The notes under the pieces are model-generated. The model was not told where the DNA came from and did no database searches. It saw nothing but the letters and a program-made list of their open reading frames with translations. From Cereibacter ovatus (lineage in GTDB: Bacteria; Pseudomonadota; Alphaproteobacteria; Rhodobacterales; Rhodobacteraceae), in NCBI RefSeq assembly GCF_900207575.1, contig NZ_OAOQ01000019.1:1-64000 (forward strand): DNA of 64,000 nt, read 5' to 3'. Shown one piece after another: positions 44,168-53,499 of the stretch. Made by a program: the position numbers and the translations under genes. Position 1 is the stretch's first letter. Every line of letters starts with the position of its first letter.

Positions 44168-45637
44168 ATGATGAGTAACTCATCCATACCGGCCTACAGG
44201 GGCACCGACCGCCTGCTGTACGGCATCATCCTGGGGGTTCTGGCCTTCTGGCTGTTCGCCCAGACCACGCTCAACATCGCGCCGAAGATGGCCGAGGATC
44301 TGGGCATCGAGCAAAGCCTGATGAACATCGCCGTCTCGATCACGGCGCTGTTTTCAGGGATCTTCATCGTCGTCGTCGGCGGGCTGGCCGACCGGGTCGG
44401 CCGCGTCCGGGTCGTTCTTTGGGGGTTCATCCTGTCGATCATCGGATCGCTGCTTGTGGGTCTCGCGCCCACCGGCGCCATGGGCTCGACCTTCCTGATG
44501 GCGGGCCGGATCTTTCAGGGCCTCTCGGCCGCCTGCATCATGCCGGCCAGCCTTGCGCTGGTGAAGACCTACTGGGACGGCGCCGAGCGGCAGCGTGCCA
44601 TCAGCCTGTGGTCGATGGGGTCGTGGGGCGGATCGGGCTTTGCCGCGCTTTTCGGCGGGCTCATGGCCTCGAACGTCGGCTGGCGCTACATCTTCATCAT
44701 CTCGGCGGTCGTGGCGCTGATCGGCTTTTTCATGGTGCGCGGCACCCCCGAAAGCAAGGCCGAGACCAAGGGCGACTACAAGCTTGACGTGGTGGGTATC
44801 GGCTCGTTCCTCTTGGCGATGGTGGCGCTTCAGATCGTGGCGACCCAGGCCAGCAAGATGGGCTGGACCAGCCCGGCCACCTTGGGCCTGACGGCGGTCG
44901 CGGTGATCTTCGGCATCATCTTCTTCCGCACCGAAAGCGGCAATCCGCAGGCCTTCGTCAACTTCCGCCTGTTCGACAACCGGATCTACACCGGGGCCAC
45001 GATCTCGAACTTCATGCTGAATGGCATCGCGGGGGCGATCATCGTCTCGATGCTGCTGTTGCAGATGGGTGGCGCGATGACCGCGCAGGCGGCGGGTCTT
45101 CTGACGCTTGGCTATGCGATCACCATCGTGGCTTTCATCCGGGTCGGCGAAAAGCTGTTGCAACGGTTCGGGGCGCGCAAGCCGATGATCTGGGGTTGCC
45201 TGATCTCGGGTCTGTCGATCCTGCTGCTGATGCCGACGAACCTGATGCTTGGCGATTACAAGATCCTCGTGGTGATCTCGTACATCCTGCTGGGTCTTGG
45301 CCTTGCCTTCTACGCCACGCCCTCGACTGACGCCGCGCTGTCCAACCTTCCGGCCGAGCAGGCGGGTGCGGGCGCGGGCATCTACAAGATGGCCTCGTCG
45401 CTGGGTGGCTCGTTCGGGGTGGCGCTGTCGGCCGCGATCTTCACCGCGCTGAAGGCCGATACCGACGGCATCAGCTGGCTTGAAGGCGTGATCACCTTCG
45501 TCGGCCGGCAGGACAACCTTGCCACCCGTGAAGCGGCGATGATCGCGCTTGGCTTCAACCTGCTGATGGTGGCCGTCGCGATCCTGACGATCCTGCTGAC
45601 CGTCCCCGCCGCGCGCAAGGCGCCGGCCCAGGCCTGA
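44168..45637 (+). CDS. MFS transporter, DHA2-like drug/metabolite exporter family
   Basis: 489 residues, 12-14 hydrophobic segments. MFS motif A-like GGLADRVGRVRVVLWG after helix 2, QGLSAACIMPASLALVKTYW (motif C region), and SLWSMGSWGGSGFAALFGGLM. Followed 46 bases later by an M20 amidohydrolase, so it may import an amide or dipeptide-like substrate or export a product. Starts at tandem ATGs (44168, 44171) after GGGGAAG. Confidence 0.87.
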   Translation: MMSNSSIPAYRGTDRLLYGIILGVLAFWLFAQTTLNIAPKMAEDLGIEQSLMNIAVSITALFSGIFIVVVGGLADRVGRVRVVLWGFILSIIGSLLVGLAPTGAMGSTFLMAGRIFQGLSAACIMPASLALVKTYWDGAERQRAISLWSMGSWGGSGFAALFGGLMASNVGWRYIFIISAVVALIGFFMVRGTPESKAETKGDYKLDVVGIGSFLLAMVALQIVATQASKMGWTSPATLGLTAVAVIFGIIFFRTESGNPQAFVNFRLFDNRIYTGATISNFMLNGIAGAIIVSMLLLQMGGAMTAQAAGLLTLGYAITIVAFIRVGEKLLQRFGARKPMIWGCLISGLSILLLMPTNLMLGDYKILVVISYILLGLGLAFYATPSTDAALSNLPAEQAGAGAGIYKMASSLGGSFGVALSAAIFTALKADTDGISWLEGVITFVGRQDNLATREAAMIALGFNLLMVAVAILTILLTVPAARKAPAQA

Positions 45638-45683
45638 CCCCTTCGGGCTGCACGCAGCCCCCTTCCAGACAAGGAAATTCGCC

Positions 45684-46841
45684 ATGATTGCGATCCGGAA
45701 AGAACTTGAAGCCGCCCAGGGCGAGATGTCCGAGTGGTTCGAACACATGCACCGCCACCCCGAGCTTTCGATGCACGAGGACAAAACCGCCGCCTTCATC
45801 GCTGACAAGCTGCGCGGCTGGGGCTATGAGGTCGAGACCGGCGTGGGCCGGCACGGCATCGTCGCCTCGATGACCGTGGGCAGCAGCGGCAAGGCGATCG
45901 GCCTGCGCGCCGATTTCGACGCGCTGCCGATCCAGGAGGTCAACAGCCTTACCTACCAGAGCACCGTGCCCGGCGTCGCCCATCTTTGCGGCCACGACGG
46001 CCACACCGCGATGCTTCTGGGCGCGGCGCAGCACCTTGCCCGCACCCGCGCCTTCAACGGCACGGTGCGGCTGATCTTCCAGCCGGCCGAAGAAACCATG
46101 CAGGGCGCGCCCGCCATGATCCGCGACGGGCTGTTCACCCGCTTTCCCATGGATGCGGTCTTCGGGATGCACAACATGCCCGGCCTGAAACCCGGCGAGT
46201 TCTATTTCGCCGATGGCGACATGATGGCCGCGGTGGACAACTGGGAGATCGAGTTGACCGGCAAGGGCGGCCATGGCTCGATGCCGGAACTGTCAATCGA
46301 TCCGGTGGTGGCGGGCGCCTCGCTGGTGATGGCGCTACAGACCATCGTGGCGCGGAACGTGGCGCCGCAGCATCGCGCCGTGGTGACGGTGGGGGCTTTC
46401 CTGTCGGGCAACGCCGGCAACGTGATCGCGCAGACCGCGACGCTGCGCCTGTCGATCCGCACCACCACGCCCGAGGATCGCGACCTGGTTCTGGGCAAGG
46501 TCCGTTCGATCACCCGCACGCAGGCCGAATGCTATGATTGCAGCTACGAGATCCGCGAGGGCCAGCCGGGGGCGGTTCTCGTCAACGACCCGGCCGAGAC
46601 CGCCCGCGCCGCGGCCATCGCCCGCGCGGCCTTCGGCGAAGAGGTGGTGCATCACCCCGGCCCGACCTATCTCGGCTCCGAGGATTTCGCCTTCATGCTA
46701 CAGCAGAAAAAGGGCACCTACTGCCTGATCGGCAACGGCGACACGAAGATGGTCCACCACCCGGAATATATGTTCGACAAGACGAACCTGCCGATCGGCG
46801 CGGCCTACTGGGTGGCGCTTGTGCAAGGGTATCTGGCCTGA
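45684..46841 (+). CDS. M20 family amidohydrolase (hippurate hydrolase/aminoacylase type)
   Basis: 385 residues: HMHRHPELSMHEDKTAAFIADKL, LRADFDALPIQEV, zinc-binding HLCGHDGHTAML, IFQPAEET, FGMHNMPGLKPGEF, lid-domain GGHGSMPELSIDPV and the C-terminal metal ligand region GSEDFAFMLQ. It cleaves N-acyl amino acids (hippurate, N-acetyl derivatives) in the cytoplasm. Co-transcribed with the MFS transporter and under the MarR/FNR control region. A strong hairpin follows. Confidence 0.92.
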   Translation: MIAIRKELEAAQGEMSEWFEHMHRHPELSMHEDKTAAFIADKLRGWGYEVETGVGRHGIVASMTVGSSGKAIGLRADFDALPIQEVNSLTYQSTVPGVAHLCGHDGHTAMLLGAAQHLARTRAFNGTVRLIFQPAEETMQGAPAMIRDGLFTRFPMDAVFGMHNMPGLKPGEFYFADGDMMAAVDNWEIELTGKGGHGSMPELSIDPVVAGASLVMALQTIVARNVAPQHRAVVTVGAFLSGNAGNVIAQTATLRLSIRTTTPEDRDLVLGKVRSITRTQAECYDCSYEIREGQPGAVLVNDPAETARAAAIARAAFGEEVVHHPGPTYLGSEDFAFMLQQKKGTYCLIGNGDTKMVHHPEYMFDKTNLPIGAAYWVALVQGYLA

Positions 46842-46857
46842 CATCCTTTGATACGGC

Positions 46858-46885
46858 AAAGGCCCGGCGTCACCGCCGGGCCTTT
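46858..46885. terminator. Bidirectional terminator
   Basis: AAAGGCCCGGCG / CGCCGGGCCTTT, perfect 12-bp stem with a 4-base loop, between the converging M20 and channel genes. On the minus strand the stem ends in a short T-run. Confidence 0.85.
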
Positions 46886-46909
46886 CGCGTTTCATGCCCC
46901 GGGTGGGCG

Positions 46910-47572
46910 CTATTCCACCTCGCCGTGCGCGCCCGGAGTGCGGCCGGGGCGGGCGCGATAGACGGGCAGCGCCCAGTCGAAGCGGATCGCAAGGCTGCGG
47001 ATGACGAAGGCGGCGACCAGTCCCGCCCCCATCGCCCAAAGCCGAGGCAGGTCCGCAGCAAGGGCAAGGATGAACAGCAGCGACCCTGCCGCCGAGGCCG
47101 ACACATAAACCTCGCGCCGCAAGAGGATCGAGGGCTCCTGCCCAAGCGTATCGCGCAGGATGCCACCAACGGCTGCGGTGATGACCCCCATCACCATGGC
47201 GACAAGCGGACTTGCCCCGGCGTCCAGGCCCTTGGCCGTGCCCGCGATCGTGACCAGCGCCATCCCGAAGGCGTCGAGATAAAGCAGCAGCCGGTAGCGC
47301 GAATGAACGAGATGGGCCGAGAAATGCACCAGCCCCGCCGCCCCAAGGCAGAGCGCCACCGGCAAGGGGTTCACGACCCAGAACACCGGCACGCCCAGCA
47401 GCAGGTCGCGCAGCGTGCCGCCGCCGACGCCGGTCACCATCCCGAGCCAGAGAAAGCCCACGATGTCCATCTGCTTGCGCGAGGCGACCAGCGCGCCGGT
47501 GATGGCAAAGACCACCGCCGAGGCCAGGTCGAGCACGACCAGTACGGGAAGAACGGGCTCCAACTCGGTCAC
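46910..47572 (-). CDS. TRIC-type cation channel (UPF0126 family)
   Basis: 220 residues, seven hydrophobic helices in two tandem repeats. Each repeat has the glycine-rich GMVTGVGGGTLRDLLLG / GVITAAVGGILRDTLGQEP motif with VPVFWVVNP following the first, characteristic of the YadS/TRIC family. Forms trimeric potassium-permeable channels. It stands alone, with a 407-base upstream region. Confidence 0.88.
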   Translation of the reverse strand: MTELEPVLPVLVVLDLASAVVFAITGALVASRKQMDIVGFLWLGMVTGVGGGTLRDLLLGVPVFWVVNPLPVALCLGAAGLVHFSAHLVHSRYRLLLYLDAFGMALVTIAGTAKGLDAGASPLVAMVMGVITAAVGGILRDTLGQEPSILLRREVYVSASAAGSLLFILALAADLPRLWAMGAGLVAAFVIRSLAIRFDWALPVYRARPGRTPGAHGEVE

Positions 47573-47979
47573 GACAATCCTCCGGGATCGGGAAAAGGGA
47601 ACTTCTGTCGGCTCGCATCAGAAGGGCCGAAATGCGAGCGTTGTGCAACGATCTAACCATCCGCCGCGGATCGAGCAACCTGATCTTATCTACAAAAACG
47701 CGGTATTGTCGTCCATAATCGAAATCCGAAGTTCCGATACGATTGCGCCGTGCATGTAAATGCACCGGACGAACCCGTGCAGCGAACACTGTGCCGCGCG
47801 GGTGGCTTTCGAACCCATCCGCACCTTCCCGCCGGCCGCATCGCCAACGAGCGCGGGGATGATCGCCTGACGCGCGGCTTCCGGTTGCGGCCCATGGCCC
47901 GAGAGATCCCCAAGTCCGGCGTCACGCCGCTTCGATCCTTTGTCGTCACCTGCGCAGGCCGCCCGCCTTGTAGACCAGT
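47573..47979. other. Intergenic region between the channel gene and the RiPP-like cluster
   Basis: 407 bases, no credible gene on either strand. It serves as promoter region for the channel gene. A perfect palindrome GTGCAT-GTAA-ATGCAC at 47750-47765 is a candidate operator. I saw no strong hairpin ending the cluster transcript. Confidence 0.4.
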
Positions 47980-49041
47980 TCATGGGGCTGGCGCCGATCG
48001 ACGATACGCCCGTGATCCGGTTCGGGGTAGAAAAGCGGTCAACGGATTCACCTTCAACCGCCAGCTGCGCATGACATTGGCGCCGCTCGCTATCTTTTCC
48101 TTGACGAAGCCGGTGCCGATCATCAGGTCGAAAAGATGAACGCCATCAGCCCTGAGGCATTCGGAAAGAGCCAGAAGCTCGTGCCATCCCGGAGAGCCGG
48201 CGGCGAAACAGGGATCGTAGGCGATCTTCGAGTAGAATGCCGTATCCCCGCGCCGGAATGTCAGGCTGGCGGCTGCGGTCTGATCGCCCACACGCAGGCG
48301 ATGGCCAAGCGCACGACCCTGCGCGGCCAGCCGCATCGCAAGATCACGAAAGTAGTGCTCGGTCTGCGGGCGTTGGATCCAGTTGGCGCCATCGTGGTCG
48401 GCCAGCTTGCTGCGCTTGAACCGGAAAATCCAGGCCACCAGTTCCGCCAGGTCTTCGGGGGTTCTGTGTTGCTCGAAGGTAACCGGCCCCATCGCCTCAA
48501 GTTTGCGGCGGTAGTTGCGCAAATCCTTGCGCCGCCGCGGGGACAAGCGGTCCAGGACCGGCCCCATCGAAAGATCTATATGGGGTGTCGGCACCGGACA
48601 GCCTGGCTCTGCGCCGAGAAAGGCACAGAAACGCGCCAGTGCGCTGTCGTCGGGAACGTAGTCCACCTTCAGCTTGCGAAGGCCGGGCTGCGCCAGAAGC
48701 CCTTTTGCCAGAAGCGGAAAGACGTCTTTCTCGCGGTCGGGCCGGCACAAGAGATCAGAGTAAAGCGGAGTGTCGCTGTCGGCCCAATGGAGAACGCCAA
48801 GGCCAATCCAACCCTGACCCCAGACCATGGGGGCGGCGGCGATCATCGTTTCGCCCTCGAACACGGTCAGCACAAACGGGCTGGCGCGGCACTTGGCCAT
48901 CTGAACCGTCAGGTTTGCCAGTGTGGCCGCCGCGTCATGGAAAATCGCCGTCGCACCGAGCCTGTCCGCAAGTGCGTTCCACTGGTCCGCTTGGCCAGAG
49001 ACCTCGTCCAGCGTGGTCGACAGGCGGAGGATGAGCGTCAT
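47980..49041 (-). CDS. GNAT-fold acyl/aminoacyltransferase (CelD/FemAB-like) of the RiPP-like cluster
   Basis: 353 residues of the acetyltransferase-6 type: AIFHDAAATLANLTV, APMVWGQGWIGLGVLHWA, LSPRRRKDLRNYRRKLEAMGPVTFEQHRTPEDL, HYFRDLAMRLAAQGRALGHRLRVGDQTAAASLTFRRGDTAFYSKIAYDP, and C-terminal GTGFVKEKIASGANVMRSWRLK. The family has two GNAT domains and moves acyl or aminoacyl groups, for example in exopolysaccharide or peptidoglycan peptides. Here it overlaps the ATP-grasp gene (ATGA) as the last gene of the cluster, so it may transfer a group onto the peptide. Substrate unknown. Confidence 0.7.
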   Translation of the reverse strand: MTLILRLSTTLDEVSGQADQWNALADRLGATAIFHDAAATLANLTVQMAKCRASPFVLTVFEGETMIAAAPMVWGQGWIGLGVLHWADSDTPLYSDLLCRPDREKDVFPLLAKGLLAQPGLRKLKVDYVPDDSALARFCAFLGAEPGCPVPTPHIDLSMGPVLDRLSPRRRKDLRNYRRKLEAMGPVTFEQHRTPEDLAELVAWIFRFKRSKLADHDGANWIQRPQTEHYFRDLAMRLAAQGRALGHRLRVGDQTAAASLTFRRGDTAFYSKIAYDPCFAAGSPGWHELLALSECLRADGVHLFDLMIGTGFVKEKIASGANVMRSWRLKVNPLTAFLPRTGSRAYRRSAPAP

Positions 49042-50399
49042 GGCATGAACCTTCTCAGTCGCCTGGCAATGCGTTGGACGGGGGACAGTCTTTCATCTGC
49101 CAGCGCCAGCCCCGCCCGCCGAAGTGTCTTGCGGTGGCGCTGGATCTCGTTCAGATCCCGCCCCATCACCATCAGACGCATATTGGTGGGCCCGTTGGGC
49201 ATGCTGGCCACCTGCGGATCGAAAAGGCCCAGAACGACAAGCCAGCCTTCGTGAATCAGTGGCCAGAGCCGGGCGAGAAGCACGCGGGAAGGCGTGTCGG
49301 ATGTCGCAAAGATCAGGTCGGCCATATCAAATCCGCGTGCTGCCCCAAGGGCACCGAAGGCCATCAGGAATGGCGTGCTGGCATTCGGACGGAAATTGAG
49401 GTCGATCGCGACTGGCGGTCCATCCTCGCGTTCAAGAATATCAAAGCCCGCGATACCGCGGTAGCCAAGCTGCGCCGCTGCGGCAGCGATCGTCAGGGCC
49501 AGTGCGCATGTCTCGGACGACGGCTGCGCCGCCGGGTCAAACCTGTTCCCGAGGTAGATGCCAGAGGCTCTTGTGCGCTGCATGCTTGAACCAAGGAACG
49601 CGACCTCGTTCTTGCCGGCACAGGTGCATTGAACACAGAAATTGGCGGTGTAGGGAACGCGCGCCTCGATCACGATACGATCCGCGCCGGCCAGACCCGT
49701 GCGGGCACGGGTGACATGCCGCTTCCGGCGAAGAACCCAGACCCCGGCTCCGCCAGAGGATGACGGCAACCGGGCGTCCTTCACGACAAGGCCCGGCCGC
49801 AGTGCCGCCAGCGCCTGCGCAACATCTGCCCGCCCCTCGATGACCCGGCGCTTCGTGCGGTTTTCCGGCGGAACCAAGCGGTCGATCGCGCTGCGCAGGT
49901 TCAGATCGGCGATCAGGGACGGCGGCACAACTATCGGTTCGTCGGGAAAGAGACCGAGGGGCACGGGACAGGTGAACCATGCGCGTCCCCCCTGCGCCAT
50001 CCGTTCGCAGACGCGGGCCACATACCCGTCCCGGCTGTCGAAGCGGTCGACAGCCGTCGGCGGCGAAAGACCTGAAGCTGCGATTGCATCCAGCAGCGGT
50101 GCGGTCGAGGCCGCCTCGTGCGCCAGAATGGGCAGACTTCCACAAACCGCCAGAAGTGCGCCGCTCAACGCTTCGGCCTGCTGTCCGACGAAAGGCGATC
50201 CCGGCTGCATCTCTTCCAAAAGCCGCGGCGCGATGAAGGTGTCTTCGGGCACGAGTTCGGCAAGCGTGATCATGCGTTGCACGGTATCGCGAGTCGAATG
50301 GGGCTGTCCATCGACCAAGGAGGCACCGCTCGTCACCCCGGGGCGATGGGCAAATGCGCTGTGACCCGCCGCGAAGGGGATTGTCCACGTCGTCTGCAT
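49038..50399 (-). CDS. ATP-grasp ligase of the RiPP-like cluster
   Basis: About 453 residues with an ATP-grasp core: GLVVKDARLPSSSGGAGVWVLRRKRHV (glycine-rich lid), DRIVIEARVPYTANFCVQCTC, and metal and ATP ligands in GYRGIAGFDILEREDGPPVAIDLNFRPNAST. An N-terminal domain (RPGVTSGASLVDGQPH, LAELVPEDTFIAPRLLEEM) precedes it. ATP-grasp enzymes join carboxylates to amines or other nucleophiles through acyl phosphates, and in RiPP pathways they form omega-ester, amide or peptide bonds. The start is uncertain: ATG 50399 or 50444, or GTG near 50468, none with a good ribosome-binding site. It overlaps the GNAT gene by 4 bases and follows the PP-loop gene. Confidence 0.75.
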   Translation of the reverse strand: MQTTWTIPFAAGHSAFAHRPGVTSGASLVDGQPHSTRDTVQRMITLAELVPEDTFIAPRLLEEMQPGSPFVGQQAEALSGALLAVCGSLPILAHEAASTAPLLDAIAASGLSPPTAVDRFDSRDGYVARVCERMAQGGRAWFTCPVPLGLFPDEPIVVPPSLIADLNLRSAIDRLVPPENRTKRRVIEGRADVAQALAALRPGLVVKDARLPSSSGGAGVWVLRRKRHVTRARTGLAGADRIVIEARVPYTANFCVQCTCAGKNEVAFLGSSMQRTRASGIYLGNRFDPAAQPSSETCALALTIAAAAAQLGYRGIAGFDILEREDGPPVAIDLNFRPNASTPFLMAFGALGAARGFDMADLIFATSDTPSRVLLARLWPLIHEGWLVVLGLFDPQVASMPNGPTNMRLMVMGRDLNEIQRHRKTLRRAGLALADERLSPVQRIARRLRRFMP

Positions 50400-50509
50400 T
50401 TGCGCGCAGGATGGTGGCGTGCACGATCCTGCCGTCGGGGCCATCGGCACCGTGGGAAGCCGCACGATCACACGGCGGGTTCGGGGTTCAGCACCAGCCG
50501 CAAGCGGCC

Positions 50510-51685
50510 CTACCGGCGCAAGTTTTCCGAAGGCGCGGCGGCAGCCCTCAGGTAACGGCGCCGCCGCTTCCATCGCTTGAACTTTCGGTGCAGCGTTTCA
50601 AGTGCCAGCGCCCGCGTCAGCCGGTCGCGACGGTCAAACGCCGCGATGGCGCGGTCGATGGCGTGCGGCAGATCCGTCGGCCTGCGGTTGGCCACGGCCG
50701 CCGCGCGCATATCCAGCAGATCGGTCCGTGTCCCGCGCCCATCGGCAATCACCCGTCCGTCGACAAAGTCCGCCCTGTCATAGGTCGGGGCGCGGTCGAA
50801 CCCGTCAAGAACCGCCAGCGCATTCAGCATGAACACGCAATCCGGGCAGGTTCCGCAATTGGCATCGTCGTAGTCGCAGACCCGCAGCCCCGCCATCAGA
50901 TGCGGCTTGTCAAGGATACGGGCGATCTTGGAAAACCGCGGGGCAAGCGCGTGATGCACGCAGGCCACCGTCTCTGAACCCCAGAGCGGGTCGAGGTCGG
51001 GATGCGTTCCCCATGGGCGGAGATATGTCGCCTCATCCGCCGAAGATGCGATGAGGGCATGGCCGATTTCATCGCCAAGCATATGCGCTACGGCGGCAAG
51101 CACCGCACCATGATATTCCACCCAGCCGATCATACTGTCAAAGACGGCGCGGATATCGGTCGTGATCAGGACGTGCCGCATGCCTTCCGCCTGTGCCACC
51201 GCGCGAGTGGTGGCGGCAAGGCGCGTGACGCGATCGGTTTCGGTCGCGGGAACATCGGCGCCCACAAGGGTTATCAGCGTGTCGATCCGGGCGCGATCAA
51301 GGTCCAGGGAATATGAAGAGTCGACCCCACCGGAAAAGAACAGCGCGGTCCCCCGGCCTTTCGGCGGTGGTGACGGGTTCCCGGTCGCTGACCAGATGAG
51401 GGGCGACAGCCCCGGATACCAGCGCCTCAGAAGGGTGACGATCTCGCCCACGCGATTTGCAAGCGCCGGCCCGGGCGGGGGGCTGATGTGAAGCGGGGCA
51501 TCGACCTCCATCGCCGGGATAAGGCCCAGGCACAAAAGCGCATCACCGGACCGCCGAAGCGGGGGGCCGTCGCTTTCGAACCGGACACGGCAAGGGGGCG
51601 CATTCCCCATGGCCACAAGAATGTCCGCGTGGCGAGGCGACGGCTGATCCGGCGCGAAAGCGAGTGAGAGGGCCGGGCGCCTCAT
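50510..51685 (-). CDS. PP-loop ATPase (asparagine-synthase/adenylase-like) of the RiPP-like cluster
   Basis: 391 residues with the PP-loop ALFFSGGVDSSYSL (SGGVDSS at about 118-124), then TLVGADVP, HVLITTDIRAVF, and a Cys cluster CDYDDANCGTCPDCVFMLNAL around 280-300, which looks like a metal site. No glutaminase domain is present, so it is not a full asparagine synthetase. PP-loop enzymes adenylate carboxylates or carbonyl oxygens; in lasso peptides a related domain activates a side chain for ring closure. Its ATG overlaps the preceding stop (ATGA). Function in this cluster is inferred from position only. Confidence 0.75.
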   Translation of the reverse strand: MRRPALSLAFAPDQPSPRHADILVAMGNAPPCRVRFESDGPPLRRSGDALLCLGLIPAMEVDAPLHISPPPGPALANRVGEIVTLLRRWYPGLSPLIWSATGNPSPPPKGRGTALFFSGGVDSSYSLDLDRARIDTLITLVGADVPATETDRVTRLAATTRAVAQAEGMRHVLITTDIRAVFDSMIGWVEYHGAVLAAVAHMLGDEIGHALIASSADEATYLRPWGTHPDLDPLWGSETVACVHHALAPRFSKIARILDKPHLMAGLRVCDYDDANCGTCPDCVFMLNALAVLDGFDRAPTYDRADFVDGRVIADGRGTRTDLLDMRAAAVANRRPTDLPHAIDRAIAAFDRRDRLTRALALETLHRKFKRWKRRRRYLRAAAAPSENLRR

Positions 51686-51990
51686 GCTTGCGCCGCATGG
51701 GCGATGGTGCTGGCGTGCCGGGCTTGTCCGTGGCGCCGGATCGCTGCGGCGATCCGGCTGCCGCACAGGGCGGCCATTCCCGCGGTCACCATGGCGTGGC
51801 GCGGATCAGGCCCCTTGCCGACGGCACGATGCGCCGGACGCAGCTTGACGGCCTGATCCGCAAACCGTGCGAACGGGCCGGGCACGATAAGGCGGAGCGT
51901 GACGACGGCAAGGAATGCACCCAAGATGACCCATGGATCAGGCCGCGGCGATTTCGGTGCGCCGATGTCACGAAAAAAGGAATCGTGATA
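51682..51990 (-). pseudogene. Short conserved-looking fragment, weakly like the N-terminal half of a lasso B2 protein
   Basis: The frame ending at 51682 contains one hydrophobic helix (WVILGAFLAVVTLRLIVPGP) and MAALCGSRIAAAIRRHGQAR, which resembles the Cys-containing helix of Transglut_core3 (B2 leader peptidase) proteins. The His/Asp half of that family is missing: the protein ends about 30 residues after the Cys. No ATG fits; possible starts are TTG or GTG inside the helix. Either a degraded leader peptidase or a small unrelated protein. It is coupled to the PP-loop gene by ATGA. Confidence 0.3.
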
Positions 51991-52383
51991 GCCAAAGCAC
52001 CTTGGATCACCTGTCCAGACCGCGGCGATCCATGCCTGTGGACCGGGCTTTGGGATGGGAACCGAAACCGACACCGAAACCGACACTTTACATGTGCCCT
52101 TACCTTCAAATGGGGACACGTTCATCTTAGCAGCTGTGGTGACGAGAAAAAGGCGCATGCGATCATGGATCGCATGCTGCCGCCCGAGTGGTGGACAGAT
52201 GTCCCGGTGCTTCGCGCGGCTGCCTGCGTTTGCCGGTCTGCTTCCACCAGATCGAAGCAGACCACGGCGGGCGGGTGTCAGCCATGGGCCGCGTGAGGTC
52301 ATGGATGGTTTTGGAAGATGGTCCAGCCTTTGCTGCCCGCCCTGGCCTGCGACCCGGTTTCCCGGGCGCGCAGATGGACGCCT
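51991..52383. other. Spacer inside the RiPP-like cluster
   Basis: 393 bases between the radical SAM gene and the next fragment. The minus-strand frame is open here but its composition looks non-coding. It contains a short A/T-richer part and a tandem direct repeat of 12 bases, CCGAAACCGACA twice (about 52062-52085). The inverted repeat TCACGA-N9-TCGTGA lies at its edge (51968-51988). An internal promoter for the PP-loop, ATP-grasp and GNAT genes is possible. Confidence 0.35.
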
Positions 52384-53499
52384 TCATACGTCCGGGGCCG
52401 CCACAGGCGATGTCGGGACAGCGCCCCCTTCCGCCTGCCGCGCGGCCAGATCGCGTTTCGCCTGCATCAGATCGCAGAGATAACGGGCCGGCGCCGTCAG
52501 CGAGCCGGTCTCGGTCACCGACCACGCCGGGCAGCGGGGGCAGTGAGCGGCGGCTTCGCAGGACGCACATTCCGGATCGACCGGGGGTGCGGCATCCACA
52601 TGGCTCTGAAGCTGCCGCCACGCCATTGAAAAGCCGGTCTCGCGCGGCTCAAGGGCCGGCCGGTCAAGATTCAGGCAGGGCAGCATCCTGCCGAAAGAGT
52701 TGATCGCAAACGAGGATTTTCCGACCTGACAGGCAAAGCACGCGCTATCCCCGGACAGGTTGCCGGAACCCGTCGCCGACATGGCCGCAAGCGTGCCGGG
52801 GCGTTCGATGGCGGCAAGTGCCGCACAATCCTGCGGCGAAAGCCGGCACTCTTCGGCGCCGCAGGCCGCCCCGTCGCGCCGCTGCATGAGCATCCAGTTC
52901 GCCGCCAGCGACAGTCCCCAGTCGCGCGCCATCTGCCGCATCGGTTCGAGATCGTCCCGGTTCTGCCGCGTGATCGTCGTCTTGAGTTCCAGCGGAACCC
53001 CATGGCGCAGCAGCGCCTCGATGCCCGCGCGGCAGTGGTCGAACGCCTCGGGCACGCCCGTCACCGCGCCGTAGGTTGCCGCACTTGCCCCGTAAAGGGT
53101 GATCTGGGTCATCTGCGGCGGTGCCTCGGCCAGGCGTGCCGCGATCCGGTCGGTGACCCGCGTGCCGTTGGTGAAAAGTGTAAGGATCAGCCCCATCCGC
53201 GTCAAAGGTGCGTAGATGTCGAAGAAGTCGCGCCGCAGGAAGACCTCGCCTCCGGTCAGCAAGAGAAAGATCATGCCAGCATCCGCGGCCTCTTGCGCCA
53301 GGGACACCCAGTCGGCCGCGGGAAGTTCACGGGCGCGGTGGGCCGCATCGTTGGCAGGCTGGCGCACATAGCACATCCCGCAGGCAAGGTTGCAGCGTTC
53401 GGTCAGTTCGAACAGGCCGCTGACCGGCTGACGCAGCCCCGCTGCCCGCCGTTGCAGGGCCTTGACCATCGTGACATGGCCTTCGGGGTGCGGGCTCAT
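52384..53499 (-). CDS. Radical SAM/SPASM peptide maturase of the RiPP-like cluster
   Basis: 371 residues. Radical SAM core with CX3CX2C at Cys36, Cys40 and Cys43 (ERCNLACGMCY), GGE motif in LLTGGEVFLRRDFFDIY, and a C-terminal SPASM region with further Cys clusters: CFACQVGKSSFAINSFGRMLPC, then CASCEAAAHCPRC and a last Cys in ARYLC. Architecture equals PqqE and sactipeptide or ranthipeptide maturases, which form thioether or C-C crosslinks in precursor peptides. It overlaps the PqqD-like gene by 4 bases (ATGA), and the likely substrate is the Cys-containing peptide encoded just upstream of both. Confidence 0.88.
   Translation of the reverse strand: MSPHPEGHVTMVKALQRRAAGLRQPVSGLFELTERCNLACGMCYVRQPANDAAHRARELPAADWVSLAQEAADAGMIFLLLTGGEVFLRRDFFDIYAPLTRMGLILTLFTNGTRVTDRIAARLAEAPPQMTQITLYGASAATYGAVTGVPEAFDHCRAGIEALLRHGVPLELKTTITRQNRDDLEPMRQMARDWGLSLAANWMLMQRRDGAACGAEECRLSPQDCAALAAIERPGTLAAMSATGSGNLSGDSACFACQVGKSSFAINSFGRMLPCLNLDRPALEPRETGFSMAWRQLQSHVDAAPPVDPECASCEAAAHCPRCPAWSVTETGSLTAPARYLCDLMQAKRDLAARQAEGGAVPTSPVAAPDV

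Noticed and set aside
52062-52085. Tandem 12-base repeat CCGAAACCGACA as a CRISPR-like or regulatory array
   Set aside because: Only two contiguous units and no spacers; noted in the spacer entry only.
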